From: Leeuwenhoekiella polynyae
GTDB taxonomy: Bacteria > Bacteroidota > Bacteroidia > Flavobacteriales > Flavobacteriaceae
Direction: 5' to 3' (one strand)
Assembly (NCBI RefSeq): GCF_042683665.1
Contig: NZ_JBHUOO010000010.1
DNA: 64,000 bases
In this document: positions 56,107-64,000 of the stretch, piece by piece
Position numbering within the stretch: position 1 is the first letter of the stretch
Layout of the letters: each line of letters opens with the position of its first letter
The notes under the pieces: model-generated
What the model was told of the DNA's origin: nothing
The model's database searches: none
Seen by the model: only the letters and a program-made list of their open reading frames with translations
Translations under genes and position numbers: made by a program

Positions 56107-56535
56107 CTATTTTTTAGACAAAGCTATGGTAGTTAATTTTACAAGCGAAATCAATTCTTGATTTTCATTGGTGATTCGTATTTCCCACAATTGTGTGGTG
56201 CGCCCTTTATGTAAATAGATAGCTTTAGCATAAACCAAACCTTCAGAAATACTTTTTACATGATTTGCAGAGATCTCGATTCCTCTAACAAAAACTTTTT
56301 CAACATCAAGAAACATCATACTTGCTGCACTGCCTACACTTTCAGCTAAGGCAACAGAGGCACCCCCATGTAATACACCATCAGGCTGATGCACTTTTGA
56401 ACTTACCGGCATAGACGCAGTTAAAAAGTTATCACCTATATCTATAAACTCAATATCTAAAGTTTCCATCAACGTGTTTTTGCAAATGGCGTTGCAACGC
56501 TTCAGGGCTTGCTCTTTTTGTTCTTGATTCATCAT
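56107..56535 (-). CDS. Hotdog-fold thioesterase, probable DHNA-CoA thioesterase
   Basis: The 142-residue protein is a PaaI-type hotdog thioesterase with the HGGASVALAESVGSAA motif. The position 1 bp before menF, with menD and menB near, suggests it is the 1,4-dihydroxy-2-naphthoyl-CoA thioesterase (MenI role). That is inferred from context; paralogues act on other CoA esters. ATGs at 56535 and 56532 are both possible starts. Confidence 0.87.
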   Translation of the reverse strand: MMNQEQKEQALKRCNAICKNTLMETLDIEFIDIGDNFLTASMPVSSKVHQPDGVLHGGASVALAESVGSAASMMFLDVEKVFVRGIEISANHVKSISEGLVYAKAIYLHKGRTTQLWEIRITNENQELISLVKLTTIALSKK

Positions 56536-56713
56536 AAGTCTTAAAAAAAATTCTTTATTATTAGGACAATCACCAGTACTTGCTCCAAGCTTGTATTGAC
56601 TATTGTTTATTTTGCAGTTGTAAAAAATAGTACAACCTATCTACTTCCATCGAATTCAGAATACTGTAAAAATTCTAATGCTACATGGCCGATAAAGATA
56701 CTAAACCTAAAAG

Positions 56714-57379
56714 ATGCGTGAAGAAAAAAAGGTGAGTTATCAAACTACCAATACTTATCAAACCCTCAACGAGTTTACTGAAAAAACAAAAAATGTCTGG
56801 CTCGTTTGCCACGGTCTGGGTCATTTGAGTTCTTATTTTTTAAATCATTTTGAAAACTTGAATGCTGAGGAGAATTATATCGTAGCACCGCAAGCTCCCA
56901 GCAAATACTATCAAGACAAGCTTTATAAATATGTAGGAGCTTCTTGGATCACCCGCATTAATACTGAAGATGAAATAGAAAATGTCCTCAACTATCTGGA
57001 TGCTGTTTATAAATCTGAATTAGAGCCTAAACTTAACAGTCGTATAAATTTTGTGGTATTGGGCTTTTCGCAAGGAGTTTCAGTTGTAACACGTTGGCTG
57101 GCTTATAGAAAACAAATCTGCAATACACTCGTGCTGCATTCCGGGAGTGTGCCTAAAAACTTAAATACGGCGGATTTTAGTAAAATCAAAGACCTACAAA
57201 CTTTTATTACGTATGGATTAGAAGATGAATTCCTCACACCAAATAAACTGAAGTACGAACTTGAATTTGTTCAAAAAACATTCGGTGAAAATATTGAAAA
57301 GATTCCTTTTGAGGGAAAACATAAAGTAAGTGGAAAAGCTATTTTACAAATAGCTGACAAATTCAAGTCTAGCACTTAA
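56714..57379 (+). CDS. Alpha/beta hydrolase, carboxylesterase/phospholipase type
   Basis: The 221-residue protein has the nucleophile elbow GFSQG, the aspartate in YGLEDEF and the histidine in GKHKVS, a complete triad. The oxyanion part reads VCHGLGHLSS, close to the usual HGxG. There is no signal peptide, so it is cytoplasmic. It is divergent from the menaquinone genes, 178 bp from the thioesterase start. Substrate unknown. Confidence 0.9.
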   Translation: MREEKKVSYQTTNTYQTLNEFTEKTKNVWLVCHGLGHLSSYFLNHFENLNAEENYIVAPQAPSKYYQDKLYKYVGASWITRINTEDEIENVLNYLDAVYKSELEPKLNSRINFVVLGFSQGVSVVTRWLAYRKQICNTLVLHSGSVPKNLNTADFSKIKDLQTFITYGLEDEFLTPNKLKYELEFVQKTFGENIEKIPFEGKHKVSGKAILQIADKFKSST

Positions 57380-57796
57380 TCGTGTTTACTTATCTACAAA
57401 AAACTTAAATCCCTATATTAGAAACGAATAACTCTTTCCTTTTAAAAAATGCAATACATAATAAATAGGAATAAGACTTAGAATCTAGTTTGTTTTTTCA
57501 TTAGTTTTTAGTTGATAAAAGGAATCTGATTACTTAGACTCTTTCTCACTTAGCACACTCTATTTATGTAGGAAAATACTTTAAATAGCTGTTTATAAAT
57601 CAGCTTAAAATGTATTTAATCTAGTATATCTTTAGATTAAAAACAATGAAACATTCTTTTTTATCATTTTTTATACAAGTAAAATACATTTAATTAATGT
57701 ACTTGTAAAAAATTAAGTGTATTTCATCGAATATAATTGCATTTAAAGGTTGAAATACGCTATATTTACGATGTTAAACAAATAAATTAACCCTCT
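57380..57796 (+). other. AT-rich gene-free gap before the LRR gene, with a possible promoter
   Basis: About 417 bp with no ORF. TTG at 57737-57739 and TATATTTA at 57761-57768 are 21 bp apart and could be -33 and -7 elements of the LRR gene (29 bp from the -7 box to ATG). An inverted repeat TACAAGTA / TACTTGTA lies at about 57673-57706. Confidence 0.5.
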
Positions 57797-58522
57797 ATGA
57801 AATCAATCTTTACTTTTTTAGTAGCAGCTTTCTTAAGTTTTTCAGCTTTGGCAGAAGTTTCAAGTACACAGAAACAGGCTTTGATTGATTTATATTACGC
57901 TACTAATGGTGCTGAGTGGAACAACACATGGGACCTTAATGCTGATGTTGCAACTTGGCACGGTGTTAAAGTTGTAAACGACAATGTTGTAGGACTTAAC
58001 TTAAGTATGAATAACTTAAATGGTCAATTACCAGAAAGTTTAGGTAATCTTGACGCTTTAATTTCTTTAGAATTATTTTTTAACAAAATACAAGGTTCTA
58101 TTCCTGCTACTATAGGAAACCTAAAAAAATTAAAAGTATTAGTTCTTAACGGTAATATGCTAGATGGTAAATTACCTAATACAATCTACAATCTTACAAA
58201 CCTTGAGCAATTGTTACTTACTAGTAATAACCTAAGCGGTTCTTTAAGTGATGATTTAGCTAACCTTAAAAATCTTCAAGTATTAAATCTTTTTGATAAT
58301 AACCTGAATGGTCAATTTCCTATGGCTGTGTTACAGTTAGATAACCTTAAAGAATTAAACTTGTCAAGCAACAAGCTTGTTGGTTTTATTCCTGACGGTC
58401 TTCATCAAATGCAAAACTTAGAAACGCTTGCATTAGCATCTAATAATTTTGAAAATCATAACGAGGGTATTGCAATCATTGAACATCTTGAAAATAATTC
58501 CAAAGTTGCTTCTAACGAATAA
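57797..58522 (+). CDS. Secreted leucine-rich repeat protein of plant type
   Basis: The 241-residue protein has a signal peptide (MKSIFTFLVAAFLSFSALA) and an N-terminal cap (QALIDLYYATNGAEWNNTW) followed by about six 24-residue repeats with the form L..L.L..N.L.G.(I/L)P..(I/L).NL, the plant receptor type. No enzyme domain, anchor or C-terminal sorting domain is seen. Such proteins are thought to bind partners outside the cell. It is a single-gene unit with a terminator at 58561-58593. Confidence 0.9.
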   Translation: MKSIFTFLVAAFLSFSALAEVSSTQKQALIDLYYATNGAEWNNTWDLNADVATWHGVKVVNDNVVGLNLSMNNLNGQLPESLGNLDALISLELFFNKIQGSIPATIGNLKKLKVLVLNGNMLDGKLPNTIYNLTNLEQLLLTSNNLSGSLSDDLANLKNLQVLNLFDNNLNGQFPMAVLQLDNLKELNLSSNKLVGFIPDGLHQMQNLETLALASNNFENHNEGIAIIEHLENNSKVASNE

Positions 58523-58560
58523 AGATTTCCCCAAATCATAATAAATTAGTTTTAAGTTGG

Positions 58561-58593
58561 AAAAAGACCTGTTACGCAAGTACAGGTCTTTTT
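58561..58593 (+). terminator. Terminator after the LRR gene
   Basis: AAAAAGACCTGT / ACAGGTCTTTTT with a 9-base loop and T run. Confidence 0.88.
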
Positions 58594-58761
58594 ATTTATT
58601 ATAGCTCTCTCGTTTCAAAAGCCGCTCCTACCCTTTTGCAAAAGCTAAGACTAACTTAAGATGCTCTCCTGACATTATCTATCTAAAATGAGCTTATATT
58701 CCATACTGCTCTTCATTTACGAACTGAACAGATGTTCTAACTTATATTGAAGTATTAACTC

Positions 58762-58800
58762 ATTAGAAAAGCCTTTGGAATACTGCAAGGCTTTTCTAAT
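58762..58800. terminator. Long perfect hairpin downstream of the phospholipase gene
   Basis: A 14-bp perfect inverted repeat ATTAGAAAAGCCTT / AAGGCTTTTCTAAT with an 11-base loop, 63 bp downstream of the minus-strand phospholipase stop. The stem is symmetric, so it could end transcripts in both directions. Confidence 0.7.
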
Positions 58801-58862
58801 TATAAATGTGCTGGACTATTTAAACAGTACTCGCAAATAACAAATCACGCGTACTGAGTGAT

Positions 58863-59885
58863 TTATTCTCGTTCTTTGGGAACCTGCAGTTTTCTAGGTT
58901 TAACCACAAATGGCGTAAACCAATCCCATGTTAAGCCTATTGAAAATCTGGGATAATTATCTACAAAGCGATAATTGTAATCGTCATAGCCAAAATTAAA
59001 ACGAGCCATAAAACCTAAATCAGTATCCCAAGGATACAAAGTTGCGCTGGTTTCAGAACGATATATAACAGCAGAAGGGTGCACATCAGGATGCAGAAAA
59101 ACACGCTGCGATATGCTATAACGCATATTTTTAAAGTGTGCAGTAAACTCATACCAACCCTCTATCTGATGCCTGCCATAGATATCTATATCTTCTGGGT
59201 TGTAACCACCAAATTGAAAAGCACCTAAAAATCGGTTGTGATACAATTGATACGCCAGCGTAAAGGAATGCGAACGCAACGGATAATTAGCTTCATCAAA
59301 GGTATTGATCCGGTAATTTAAAGAAACACGCGTTAAATTGGTTGAAAAATTTCCAGAAGATCTATTGAGCAATGCTGCCAAATCTGTATCGTCTGTTATG
59401 GCATCATATAAAGCGCTACTTTCATCAGAATTATCTTCAAACTCCTCACTAAAAGCCGATTTACTTTGCCCGTTAGAATAATGGCCCGTTTCTATCGCTG
59501 CAGTAAGAAAATTATTGTTTTTGGTCTTTATTATAGATTGCCAACCAATAAATGCTTTGTAAGAAGGTGTTTTTACCGGTTTAGAGTTTTCGTCATAAAT
59601 ACGTAAATGCGGCTGAATACTCAGATAAACAGCATCACCTGCTACAATAGTATCTCTGTTAAGCGCATCGCGTATATCGTTATATATACTGTAATAAACC
59701 ACAGGTTTAGCTTCAAGTAAAATTCTTTCGTAAGGATTATTTCCTGTACCGGCAGCAAGAAAAGGGCGCTCTGCGATGGGAAAATAATCTTTAAAACCGT
59801 TAGAAGAACGGTTATTTTGAGCCTTTGCCACACTTGTGATCAGCAAGACCAAAAGTGCTAAAGTGAGTTGTAAATTATTTTGCAT
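58863..59885 (-). CDS. Outer-membrane phospholipase A (OMPLA-like)
   Basis: The 340-residue protein has a signal peptide (QLTLALLVLLITSVAKAQ) and the OMPLA catalytic motif HYSNGQ, with histidine and serine spaced as in E. coli PldA (HxSNG). The rest is barrel strands ending with FSIGLTWDWFTPF. Activity is calcium-dependent in known members and usually silent until the membrane is disturbed. The gene has its own terminator hairpin. The region just upstream is the repeat-rich gap. Confidence 0.88.
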   Translation of the reverse strand: MQNNLQLTLALLVLLITSVAKAQNNRSSNGFKDYFPIAERPFLAAGTGNNPYERILLEAKPVVYYSIYNDIRDALNRDTIVAGDAVYLSIQPHLRIYDENSKPVKTPSYKAFIGWQSIIKTKNNNFLTAAIETGHYSNGQSKSAFSEEFEDNSDESSALYDAITDDTDLAALLNRSSGNFSTNLTRVSLNYRINTFDEANYPLRSHSFTLAYQLYHNRFLGAFQFGGYNPEDIDIYGRHQIEGWYEFTAHFKNMRYSISQRVFLHPDVHPSAVIYRSETSATLYPWDTDLGFMARFNFGYDDYNYRFVDNYPRFSIGLTWDWFTPFVVKPRKLQVPKERE

Positions 59886-59922
59886 AAAGTGAGGGTCTAT
59901 AAATTATGGATAAACTACTTCC

Positions 59923-60008
59923 GGCAAGCCCGCGAAGCATTAAACTGAACAATACGTTTTTAAAACAAAACAAGTCTCGGAACAGTTAAATCTCGATTAT
60001 CGAGTAAA
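59923..60008 (+). repeat. Interspersed repeat, copy 1
   Basis: This 86-bp unit begins GGCAAGCCCG and ends CTCGATTATCGAGTAAA. It matches copy 2 at about 77 of 86 positions with no gap. It contains the palindrome CTCGATTATCGAG. Confidence 0.85.
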
Positions 60009-60071
60009 GTTGCAAAGATCCATGTTCTTAGCATTTGTTTTTAAGATTAATTTGAGTAAACACTCCTTAGG

Positions 60072-60157
60072 GGCAAGCCCGCAAAACATTAAACTGAACA
60101 ATACATTTTTAGATCGAGACAAGTCTCGGAGCATTTAAATCTCGATTATCGAGTAAA
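60072..60157 (+). repeat. Interspersed repeat, copy 2
   Basis: The same orientation as copy 1. Here the internal part GAGACAAGTCTC is a second inverted repeat that is partly lost in copy 1, so copy 2 may be nearer the family consensus. Parts of the unit recur near 52618-52680. Confidence 0.85.
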
Positions 60158-60383
60158 CTCCACAGAATACAAGCTGTTTCATTAATACTAGCAGAAAAAG
60201 TATAGGTAATTCAGAACTAGATGAAACACTGTGTATCTCGAACAGTCTTTTACTATAAATAGCTGAAATAACTGTATTTTTGAATTTAAGCCCTACTTGA
60301 ATAATTGGGCATCATATTTGAAAATAGATTATTTATATTCTTAGACACTCATTTTTTCATTATAAATACTGAAAATACCCCGT

Positions 60384-60887
60384 ATGAAATTTAAACACAT
60401 TGCTTGTATTCTTTTTATAACCCTTTCTATGACGCTTTCTGCTCAGGGAACTGTTGCGCATATTAATATGGAAGAAGTCATCAACAGTATGCCGCTAGGG
60501 GCTGAAGCTGATGCAGAACTCAACCGACTCAAGCAAGCGTACCAACGTGATTTTGAAACTTCGTACCGTGAATATCAGGCACAATTTGTAAAGTTTGAAG
60601 ATGAGGCCTCTACTCTATCTCCTGAAGAAAAGGAAAAACGAAAAAGTGATCTCGAACTTATTGAGCGCAACTTAGCACAAACTCAGCAAAACATAGATAA
60701 ACAACTCGCCGAAAAACGCGAACTCCTCTACGCTCCTGTAAAGCAAAAAGCCAAAGACCTAGTGACTAAGATCGCAGATAATCTGGGATTTTTATACGTG
60801 TTAGACTCTTCTAAAGATGCTGGTCTGGTTATGGCAAAGGGCAAAGATTTAATGCCTGAAGTTAAACGCGCATTGGGACTTAATTAG
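60384..60887 (+). CDS. OmpH/Skp-family periplasmic chaperone
   Basis: The 167-residue protein has a signal peptide (KFKHIACILFITLSMTLSAQ) followed by the Skp-type start GTVAHINMEEVINSMP, a long charged coiled coil (residues 45-115) and a C-terminal IADNLGFLYVLDSS. Skp chaperones hold unfolded outer-membrane proteins. Other flavobacterial Skp genes usually sit next to bamA; this one stands alone, so it is probably an extra paralogue. A hairpin at 60903-60936 ends it. Confidence 0.9.
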   Translation: MKFKHIACILFITLSMTLSAQGTVAHINMEEVINSMPLGAEADAELNRLKQAYQRDFETSYREYQAQFVKFEDEASTLSPEEKEKRKSDLELIERNLAQTQQNIDKQLAEKRELLYAPVKQKAKDLVTKIADNLGFLYVLDSSKDAGLVMAKGKDLMPEVKRALGLN

Positions 60888-60902
60888 AGTACCTTCTAAA
60901 AT

Positions 60903-60936
60903 AATTGGTTAGTTATACAATAGTGAACCAATTTTT
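60903..60936 (+). terminator. Probable terminator after the ompH-like gene
   Basis: AATTGGTT / AACCAATT with a 15-base loop followed by T's, 15 bp after the stop. Confidence 0.6.
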
Positions 60937-61226
60937 GCGTCGATGAAAACTTTAGTATACTTAAGATACATTTCCTATTCCGGTATTTTACACGAAGTAT
61001 AAAATCCTGAGGGCTCCGTAAAACTTTTGTAGTTCCCTAGCGCGCATATCTCCTAAAGATTAAGAATAAAGAAATAGCTCGTTGTTCTAGATTCTAACTT
61101 GACAAGACTTGAAAACTAGCTTATATTTACAATTAGTCATCCGCTTTTTAAATCCATAAAAGCTTCTAAAAAACTGAATTAAAAGGTTGTTTGCATTACC
61201 CCCCTACTTTCCCCATACTTCACTCA

Positions 61227-61261
61227 AGGTTCACCCGGGGTTCACCCGTAGATCACCCGAG
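61227..61261 (+). repeat. Three imperfect short tandem units
   Basis: GGTTCACCCG, GGTTCACCCG and AGATCACCCG lie in direct succession about 11 to 12 bp apart, in a gene-free stretch. No function is apparent. Confidence 0.6.
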
Positions 61262-61598
61262 GATAAGGCATACCTAAGGCTGGTAAAACACCTAGCTCAC
61301 ATAACCAAACTACTCAACAGCTCTAATAGAGGCTCCTACTTAAAGTACTAAATTGCAATGCCAAACAAACAGATAGTTTTGAATAGAAGTAAATGGATAT
61401 AGCAAAGAGGATTTGGTAGATGGTAGGTATTTATCCAACTCCCCGAGTTTATCAGGATCTTATTAATGATTACTAATTAGCAACTCAAAATCAATTACAA
61501 CTTCAACTTGATTATTTTTAAGCTTTTGCGGAAATCCTCAAGAGTGATATGTAATAATTTTTTACTTTTAGGTATCATGTATTTTTGAAAACTTCTAA

Positions 61599-61793
61599 AG
61601 GTTTGAAAGTATTATTAAAATTATAGGCTACGAAACTGAACATATTTCGGAATTAAATCCTAACCAAATTAAAACTGTTTGGGTTGGAATTACTGGAGAT
61701 TGCTCGGTAGCTTTGGAATATTTGGATACCGGCGCACTAAAAAACAAAATGGTTGCTGGTGGAATCAAACAACTAATATGGACGGAAAAATAA
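61599..61793 (+). pseudogene. Possible remnant of a coding gene before the permease
   Basis: A frame of 64 codons is open between a TAA at 61596 and a TAA at 61791, but has no usable ATG or TTG near its start. The translation (IIGYETEHISELNP, VWVGITGDCSVALEYL, NKMVAGGIKQLIWTEK) looks protein-like rather than random. It overlaps the permease start by 16 bp. It may be the 3' end of a decayed gene; I do not recognise the family. Confidence 0.4.
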
Positions 61794-63070
61794 GTTTAAA
61801 AGATGCCATTTCAATCGGAATTGGTGGAATGGTTGGGGGTGGAATTTTTGCAGTTTTAGGACTTGCGGTTTCACTGGCTAAAGGGGGCACTCCCATTGCC
61901 TTCCTGTTTGCTGGCTTAATCGCTTTGCTAACTGCATATTCTTACGCCAAACTTTCAAAAAAATATCCCGCAAACGGAGGAACTGTAAGTTTTATACATC
62001 AACAATATGGAAATGGGATTTTTGCTGGCGGAATAAACAACTTGCTTTGGATAAGCTATATTGTCATGTTAGCACTATATTCTTCTGCTTTTGGCTCCTA
62101 TGGAGCAGAACTAATTTCCTTGACCGGGAATAAAGAAATTGATACTCGGATTTTTCAAAGCTCGATTATTGCAATCGCTTTACTCATAAACTACTTGAGT
62201 GTAACCCTTGTTGGAAAAATTGAGTCAATCGCAGTGATTGTTAAACTGGTTATTTTGGTTGGTTTCATCGGTGTAGGTTTTTATGGCTTTACAGTGCACC
62301 CTGAAAATCTTGATCAATTATCACCAACAAATTGGGAAAATCCACTTTTATTACTCTCTGGAGGTATGGTGATTTTTGTAGCGTATGAAGGATTTGAATT
62401 AATTGCCAATTCCATTTCTGATTTAAAGAATAAAGAAAAAAATACTGAAAAAGCCTATTTTGGAGCAGTTGGCTTTGTTGTTGTTTTATATATATTAATT
62501 GCAATTGTTACTGTTGGCGCTTTACCTTTTAAAGAAATTGCAAGCGCCCAAGATTATGTGCTATCAAAAGCTGCAGAACCAGTTCTGGGAAAAGTGGGTT
62601 TTACAATTATTTCAATAACCGCTCTAATATCTACATTTTCAGCAATAAACGCCACTGTTTTAGGGAGTGGAAGAGTGAATTATGATATTGCAGAGGATAA
62701 TGAGTTGCCAAAATATTTTTGCCATAAATTCTGGGGTAAACCTATAGGTTTACTAATAACAGCTATTTTAGCTATTGCCTTAGTCAATTTGTTCAATTTA
62801 CAAAGTATATCAACTGCCGGAAGCGCTGGATTTCTTTTAATCTTTTCCATAGTTAACTATATCGGCTATAAAAAACATCAAGAACTTGATTCGAAAAAAT
62901 GGATTCATTTAACTGCAAGTTTGCTTTGCTTCGTTGCTTTTGTCACATTAAATATTCAACAATTTTCTACCAATAAAATGGGCGTTATTATTGCATTAGG
63001 AATAATAGCCTTTTGCTTTGTAATAGAATTAATATACAAAAAAACTTTGCTCGGAAAAGAACTGAGGTAA
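61778..63070 (+). CDS. APC-family amino acid permease
   Basis: The 430-residue protein has about twelve membrane segments and the APC signature near the start (SIGIGGMVGGGIFAVLG), then conserved KYPANGGTVSFI. It is an amino acid/polyamine/organocation transporter of the inner membrane; the substrate is unknown. The ATG at 61778 was chosen because it directly precedes the first conserved segment; an upstream ATG at 61679 would add 33 residues without similarity to transporters and lies in another frame's remnant. No partner enzyme gene is adjacent. Confidence 0.9.
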   Translation: MDGKISLKDAISIGIGGMVGGGIFAVLGLAVSLAKGGTPIAFLFAGLIALLTAYSYAKLSKKYPANGGTVSFIHQQYGNGIFAGGINNLLWISYIVMLALYSSAFGSYGAELISLTGNKEIDTRIFQSSIIAIALLINYLSVTLVGKIESIAVIVKLVILVGFIGVGFYGFTVHPENLDQLSPTNWENPLLLLSGGMVIFVAYEGFELIANSISDLKNKEKNTEKAYFGAVGFVVVLYILIAIVTVGALPFKEIASAQDYVLSKAAEPVLGKVGFTIISITALISTFSAINATVLGSGRVNYDIAEDNELPKYFCHKFWGKPIGLLITAILAIALVNLFNLQSISTAGSAGFLLIFSIVNYIGYKKHQELDSKKWIHLTASLLCFVAFVTLNIQQFSTNKMGVIIALGIIAFCFVIELIYKKTLLGKELR

Positions 63071-63116
63071 AAAGCAGCGCTGTATGTTTATTAAGCCTCT
63101 AATTAATATCAGTTAC

Positions 63117-63751
63117 TTAAAAACAATATGAAATACCCAGGCTAATCTCAGACATACCAAATTGTGCATCAAAGGTTTTACTCTTAGAATAAAATTCTTG
63201 AAAATCTTCATTATCTTCTAGTTCAATGCTGGTATAGCCTATAAATCCAAAGGCACCTTTAAGAGCAAAGTGTGGGCTAAAGAAATAGGTTAACCCCGGT
63301 CTAAACCCCACTCTAAAAAGGGTTCCATCAGTATAGTCTTCTGATAGTGTGGAAAAACCATAATCTACTCCACCTCTACCGTTGATGAGAAAACGATTAG
63401 AGATGTTCCAATATTTTTTTGCATAAATTCCAAAACCATAAAAGCGCTCAATATTCTCTATCACACCGTTGCGGTAAGACGTGTTTACATCTTCAGCATA
63501 TTTGTATTCCAGATGAGCACCCACGATTAAATTTTCGGAAACTGCTAAACCATAGTTTGTAGAAAGCCCAAAAAGCTTTGATCTATCTCCACTTGCAGTA
63601 CCAAAACCTGCACGTCATTTTTAATACCAGAAAATCGCAGATTCAGTTCTACATTTTGAGTTCCTTTAGTGATGGTGATTGGGTCATCTTCAGTCTGAGC
63701 AACTGCAACTTGAATACCTAAAATAAAAAGAAAAATCAAAGCTTTATGCAT
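63117..63751 (-). pseudogene. Outer-membrane beta-barrel protein gene with a frameshift
   Basis: The first part (63545-63751) has a signal peptide (KALIFLFILGIQVAVAQ) and 45 or so good residues, up to FSGIKNDVQ. After about 63603-63609 the barrel sequence continues in another frame (GTASGDRSKLFGLSTNYGLAVSENLIVGAHLEYKY) to a normal hydrophobic last strand SLGISYCF. Adding one base, most simply one G, near 63607 restores a single frame of about 211 residues. It is either a true pseudogene or a sequence error. The family is the same PorT-like type as the gene at 28198-28782. Confidence 0.75.
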
Positions 63752-63949
63752 AGCAAATCAGTTTTTGATTAGTTAGACAAATAGTGCTCATAAAACCTCC
63801 AGTAAAATCTACACACATTATAAAATATTTAATTAAATGTTGCGGTTAGGTTATGTGTGTTTCAAAAGAAAAGAACATTTTATACACGAAGGGTTTTGTC
63901 TAGTCCTAAATAAACGATACAGATTATTGATGGATTAAATTTATAATTT

Positions 63950-63984
63950 AAAGCTTGACGATTCTATTATCGTCAAGCTTTTTT
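63950..63984 (+). terminator. Terminator-like hairpin near the right edge
   Basis: AAAGCTTGACGAT / ATCGTCAAGCTTT with a 6-base loop and following T's. No gene ends just before it in the window, so it probably serves a convergent gene beyond the edge or an unseen transcript. Confidence 0.65.
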
Positions 63985-64000
63985 GATTTATACCGTTTTG

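Larger units (their letters stand above)
58523..58862. other. Gap with two hairpins between the LRR and phospholipase genes
   Basis: About 340 bp with no ORF. It contains the terminator of the LRR gene and the long hairpin at 58762-58800 that probably ends the phospholipase gene; the middle has nothing recognisable. Confidence 0.6.
59886..60383. other. Gene-free gap carrying two copies of an interspersed repeat
   Basis: About 500 bp between the phospholipase and ompH genes with no ORF. It contains the 86-bp direct repeats at 59923-60008 and 60072-60157, with 63 bp between them. The right half holds the ompH upstream region without a clear promoter box. Confidence 0.7.
60888..61777. other. 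Long stretch without a clear gene
   Basis: About 890 bp with no convincing coding ORF. It holds the ompH terminator, a GC-richer patch with three imperfect TTCACCCG units near 61227-61261, and the start-less ORF at 61599-61793. The composition differs from the dense genes to the left. Confidence 0.6.

Noticed and set aside
59886..60383. CRISPR array
   Set aside because: Only two repeat units of 86 bp with a single 63-bp interval; the unit is too long and no cas genes are near.
61420..61480. Short ORF of about 18 codons within the gene-free stretch
   Set aside because: Too short, no conserved feature and no initiation signal.
61679..61777. Extended N-terminus of the APC permease from 61679
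   Set aside because: The added residues do not resemble a transporter and overlap the remnant ORF in another frame.

Overview
The window is chromosomal DNA from a member of the Bacteroidota, almost certainly a Flavobacteriaceae (a marine genus such as Leeuwenhoekiella or a relative is a guess). The grounds are the AT-rich sequence, several -7 boxes of the TAnnTTTG type, TTG or GTG starts without clear Shine-Dalgarno sites, and lineage-typical families: DUF349, DUF3822, DUF4294, DUF368 pairs, OstA-like protein, fused E1 alpha/beta dehydrogenase, PF15887-type metallopeptidase and PorT-like barrels. No rRNA, tRNA, CRISPR array, prophage or insertion sequence was seen. One structural RNA is present, RNase P RNA on the minus strand.

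Layout. 1-18.2 kb is mainly plus strand and core: TrmH-type methyltransferase (cut by the window edge), M48 protease, RelA/SpoT, Fur, PurA, zinc-ribbon metallopeptidase, CYTH protein, OstA-like protein, class III aminotransferase, TPR protein, two overlapping DUF368 paralogues, AroE, DUF349 protein and a methyltransferase. 18.2-22.8 kb is minus strand: a lipoprotein, then a helicase-DUF4126-KdsB-acyltransferase operon. 22.8-28.1 kb is plus strand: membrane-anchored protein, DUF3822, RsmD, a small protein that runs into the convergent rnpB, then dnaX with an apparent -1 frameshift, and MiaE. 28.2-36.9 kb is minus strand: barrel protein, Ppx, PPK1, SixA-like phosphatase, PdxH, RNase Z, a small protein, PyrB, PyrR, an unlisted 46-residue membrane protein and a DUF4294 protein. 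37-48.6 kb is plus strand: M42 peptidase, topoisomerase IB, UvrA, LOG-family protein, a degenerate M1-like/barrel protein and a fused E1 dehydrogenase. 48.6-56.5 kb is minus strand and holds menaquinone genes (hotdog thioesterase, MenF, MenD, MenB) with two PH-domain proteins, a CvfB-like protein and a DUF2853 protein.

The last 7.5 kb is looser and looks accessory: an esterase, a plant-type LRR protein, an OMPLA-like phospholipase, an OmpH/Skp chaperone, long gene-free stretches with two copies of an 86-bp interspersed repeat, an APC permease preceded by a start-less ORF remnant, and a frameshifted barrel protein gene.

How the genes work together. Four functional groups stand out: polyphosphate synthesis and breakdown (ppk1/ppx in one tight operon), pyrimidine control and synthesis (pyrR-pyrB), the isochorismate branch of menaquinone synthesis, and envelope functions (OstA-like, KdsB, acyltransferase, OmpH, barrels). 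The most notable signals are: dnaX, where a run of ten A contains an in-phase A AAA AAG heptamer and the unshifted product would be only a gamma-like protein; the tail-to-tail overlap of a coding gene with rnpB; hairpins lying inside coding ends; and the two interrupted reading frames at the right edge. No wholly new multi-gene system could be supported from the sequence alone.
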